This document shows, one piece after another, positions 6,182-7,906 of a stretch of DNA of 7,906 nt. This DNA comes from Deltaproteobacteria bacterium. Lineage in GTDB: Bacteria > Desulfobacterota_E > Deferrimicrobia > Deferrimicrobiales > Deferrimicrobiaceae. Below the pieces are notes generated by a model. It searched no databases, was not told where the DNA came from, and was given only the letters and a program-made list of their open reading frames with translations. The position numbers and the translations under genes are program-made. The stretch is from assembly GCA_023489025.1 (NCBI GenBank), contig JAMDCN010000065.1:1-7906 (forward strand). Direction: 5' to 3'. The stretch's first letter is position 1, and each line of letters opens with the position of its first letter.

Positions 6182-7888
6182 ATGGAGGTACCGTTGGGAA
6201 AACTTCTGTGGCAACCAACGAGGGAGCGAATCAATAACACCAACATGCTTCAATTCATGGAATACGTGAACCGACGTTTCGGCAAGGAATTTCGCAACTA
6301 TGACGAGCTCTACGAGTGGTCTGTCACCGAGATACCGGCGTTCTGGGACGCCATGTGGAGCTTTGGAGAGGTCATTGCGAGCGCGCCCTACAGGAAAGTC
6401 GTCGACGATACCGCAAAAATGCCCGGGGCCAAATGGTTCGACGGGGCTCGGCTCAATTTTGCGGAAAACCTCCTTCGCTATCGGGACGATCGAATCGCCT
6501 TGAGCTTCAAGGGGGAAACCCGGGCCGACACCATCCACGTTTCCTATGCCCAGCTCTACGACCGTGTGGCGCGCCTGGCGAAATCCCTACGTGGCATGGG
6601 GCTCAGGCCGGGAGATCGCGTGGCGGGTTTCATGCCCAACATGCCCGAGACCGTGGTTGGAATGCTCGCGGCCGCCAGCTTGGGGGCGATCTGGTCGTCC
6701 TGTTCGCCGGATTTCGGTATCCAGGGAGTCCTGGATCGTTTCGGCCAGATCCAGCCCCGTGTTCTCTTCGCGCCCAACGGCTATAGCTACAACGGGAAAC
6801 AGATAGATACCCTGGATCGGATCGCGGATGTCGCCAGGCGGATCCCGAGTATTGAAAAGGTCATCGTCGTTCCCTACACCGATCCCCATCCCGACCCGAA
6901 ACGTGTTCCCAATGGCGTTCTCTTCGACGATTTTCTCGACAAGGAGAACGGGCTGGAGATCGTCTTCGAGCAGTTGCCTTCCGATCATCCGATCTACATC
7001 ATGTATTCCTCGGGCACAACCGGGGTTCCCAAGTGCATCGTCCATGGAGCCGCCGGGACACTGATCCAGCACATCAAGGAACTGAAACTGCATACCGACC
7101 TCACGCGGGACGATACCATCTTCTACTTCACGACCGCCGGCTGGATGATGTGGAACTGGCTCGTGAGTTCCCTGGCTCTGGGGGCCCGGGTCCTGCTCTT
7201 TGACGGATCGCCTTTTCATACCGGTCCGGGCGCCATGTGGAAGCTTGCACAGGACGAGAAGGTCTCCGTTTTCGGAACCAGCGCCAAATACCTTGCCGCC
7301 GTCGAGAAAGCGGGGGTCAAGCCCAAGGGGACGTTCGATCTCTCTTCGCTCAAGGCGATCCTGTCCACCGGTTCACCTCTCTCCGTTGAAAGCTTCGAGT
7401 ATGCGTACCGGGACATCAAGGAGGATCTTTGCCTGTCGTCCATCTCCGGAGGCACGGACATCATCTCCTGTTTCGCCCTAGGGAATCCCACGGGCCCCGT
7501 CTACGCGGGTGAGCTTCAGTGCCGTGGGTTGGGGATGAAGGTGCAGGCCTATAACGATGAGGGGAAACCGGTTGCGGACGAGAAGGGAGAACTGGTTTGC
7601 ACGGCGGCGGCACCCTCGATGCCGATCTACTTCTGGAACGATCCGGACGGCTCGAAGTACCGGAGCGCCTACTTCGGGCTTCACGAAGGGATCTGGAGCC
7701 ATGGGGACTACATCGAAATCACCGAACATAACGGAGTGATCATTTACGGACGGTCGGACGCCACCCTCAATCCCGGCGGGGTCCGGATCGGCACGGCCGA
7801 GATCTACCGGCAGGTGGAAGGCATCCCCGAGGTGCTGGACAGCCTGGTGGTGGGACAGGACTGGGATCGGTGTAGGGAACGACGATGA
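6182..7888 (+). CDS. aacS: acetoacetate--CoA ligase, 3' end lost at an inverted junction
   Basis: This is a cytoplasmic adenylate-forming enzyme (ANL superfamily) that turns acetoacetate or a close 3-oxo acid plus ATP and CoA into the CoA ester. Markers are the AacS-type N-terminus LLWQPTRERINNTNM (8-22), GAIWSSCSPDFG (168-179), the P-loop YSSGTTGVPK (275-284), TTAGWMMWNW (317-326), GGTD (423-426), SHGD (506-509) and GRSDATLNPGGVRIG (523-537). Bacterial relatives have about 650 residues. Here the frame is true up to about residue 562 (VVGQDWD) and then reads six foreign codons to a TGA at 7886-7888, because 7863-7906 is an inverted copy of 6843-6886. The C-terminal catalytic lysine region is therefore absent from the window. 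The start may be TTG at 6194 rather than ATG at 6182. This is the last gene of the visible operon. Confidence 0.92.
   Translation: MEVPLGKLLWQPTRERINNTNMLQFMEYVNRRFGKEFRNYDELYEWSVTEIPAFWDAMWSFGEVIASAPYRKVVDDTAKMPGAKWFDGARLNFAENLLRYRDDRIALSFKGETRADTIHVSYAQLYDRVARLAKSLRGMGLRPGDRVAGFMPNMPETVVGMLAAASLGAIWSSCSPDFGIQGVLDRFGQIQPRVLFAPNGYSYNGKQIDTLDRIADVARRIPSIEKVIVVPYTDPHPDPKRVPNGVLFDDFLDKENGLEIVFEQLPSDHPIYIMYSSGTTGVPKCIVHGAAGTLIQHIKELKLHTDLTRDDTIFYFTTAGWMMWNWLVSSLALGARVLLFDGSPFHTGPGAMWKLAQDEKVSVFGTSAKYLAAVEKAGVKPKGTFDLSSLKAILSTGSPLSVESFEYAYRDIKEDLCLSSISGGTDIISCFALGNPTGPVYAGELQCRGLGMKVQAYNDEGKPVADEKGELVCTAAAPSMPIYFWNDPDGSKYRSAYFGLHEGIWSHGDYIEITEHNGVIIYGRSDATLNPGGVRIGTAEIYRQVEGIPEVLDSLVVGQDWDRCRERR
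6184..6188 (+). promoter_or_regulatory. ribosome site favouring a TTG start for the ligase
   Basis: GGAGG at 6184-6188 lies five bases before an in-frame TTG (6194), which would give a protein beginning MGKLLWQPTRERI, close to the usual family N-terminus. The ATG at 6182 has only GGAAAGG directly abutting it, with no spacing. The two starts differ by four residues. The assignment rests on spacing alone. Confidence 0.45.
6843..6886 (+). repeat. internal copy of a 44-nt perfect inverted repeat (within the ligase gene)
   Basis: These 44 bases encode about residues 222-235 of the ligase (around PSIEKVIVVPYTDP), in normal family context, so this is the original copy. Their exact reverse complement forms the last 44 bases of the window. 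The copies are about 976 bases apart. Confidence 0.95.
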
Positions 7889-7906
7889 CCTTTTCAATAC
7901 TCGGGA
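7863..7906 (-). repeat. inverted copy of 6843-6886 ending the window (probable fold-back artefact)
   Basis: All 44 bases match the reverse complement of 6843-6886. The match begins at GGGATCGG, right after the codons for VVGQDW, and breaks immediately to the left (T7862 against the expected G). It still matches at the last base, so the inverted tract may go on beyond the window. A family-typical ligase would continue with a VVGQDWDGD-like segment, so the GGGAT at the junction could be a short shared homology. Such fold-backs are typical of multiple-displacement chimeras or graph hairpins at contig ends. A real inverted duplication is possible but less likely. Confidence 0.85.

Noticed and set aside
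7478..7897. Minus-strand frame starting in the terminal inverted copy
   Set aside because: Its first residues come from the inverted copy and the rest is antisense to the ligase. No motif is present.

Overview
The window reads as a piece of a GC-rich bacterial genome. Hand counts give about 70% GC in a sample of the GNAT gene and 36% in the middle of the regulator gene. The gene style is proteobacterial: strong AGGAGG ribosome sites, a FadR-type GntR regulator and a tripartite TRAP transporter. A free-living, organic-acid-using Gram-negative bacterium of a deltaproteobacterial/Desulfobacterota kind would fit, but nothing in the sequence fixes the taxon.

Layout. Minus strand: positions 1-134 hold the start of an unrecognised gene that runs off the left edge. 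Positions 135-419 are non-coding and carry a 158-nt element (251-408) of nested inverted repeats that can fold into a closed multi-branch structure. Positions 420-1397 encode a 325-residue protein with two tandem GNAT acetyltransferase domains. Plus strand: a divergent intergenic region (1398-1727) carries a sigma70-like promoter with a dyad operator candidate between its -35 and -10 boxes. Six genes follow in tight array: a GntR/FCD regulator (1728-2486), an HpcH/HpaI-family aldolase (2532-3341), a TRAP solute receptor DctP (3404-4393), the small TRAP membrane subunit DctQ (4413-4901), the large TRAP membrane subunit DctM (4898-6172), and an acetoacetate--CoA ligase that lacks its C-terminus (6182 onward).

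How the genes fit. The six plus-strand genes look like one catabolic operon for a carboxylate. TRAP imports the acid, the class II aldolase would split a 2-oxo/4-hydroxy (or related) acid into pyruvate plus a second product, and the ligase would activate acetoacetate or a similar 3-oxo acid to its CoA ester for thiolysis to acetyl-CoA. The FCD regulator probably senses the substrate or an intermediate. The substrate is not readable from sequence. One product of the pathway being acetoacetate-like is the most informative constraint.

Right end. The last 44 bases (7863-7906) are the exact reverse complement of 6843-6886, inside the same ligase gene. The ligase frame runs into this inverted copy and stops at a chance TGA. 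This looks like a fold-back chimera or hairpin artefact at a contig end, although a real inverted duplication cannot be excluded. The final six codons of the ligase frame should not be taken as real protein.

I see no tRNA, rRNA, CRISPR array, insertion-sequence transposase or clear intrinsic terminator. The most interesting unexplained item is the 158-nt structured repeat at 251-408.
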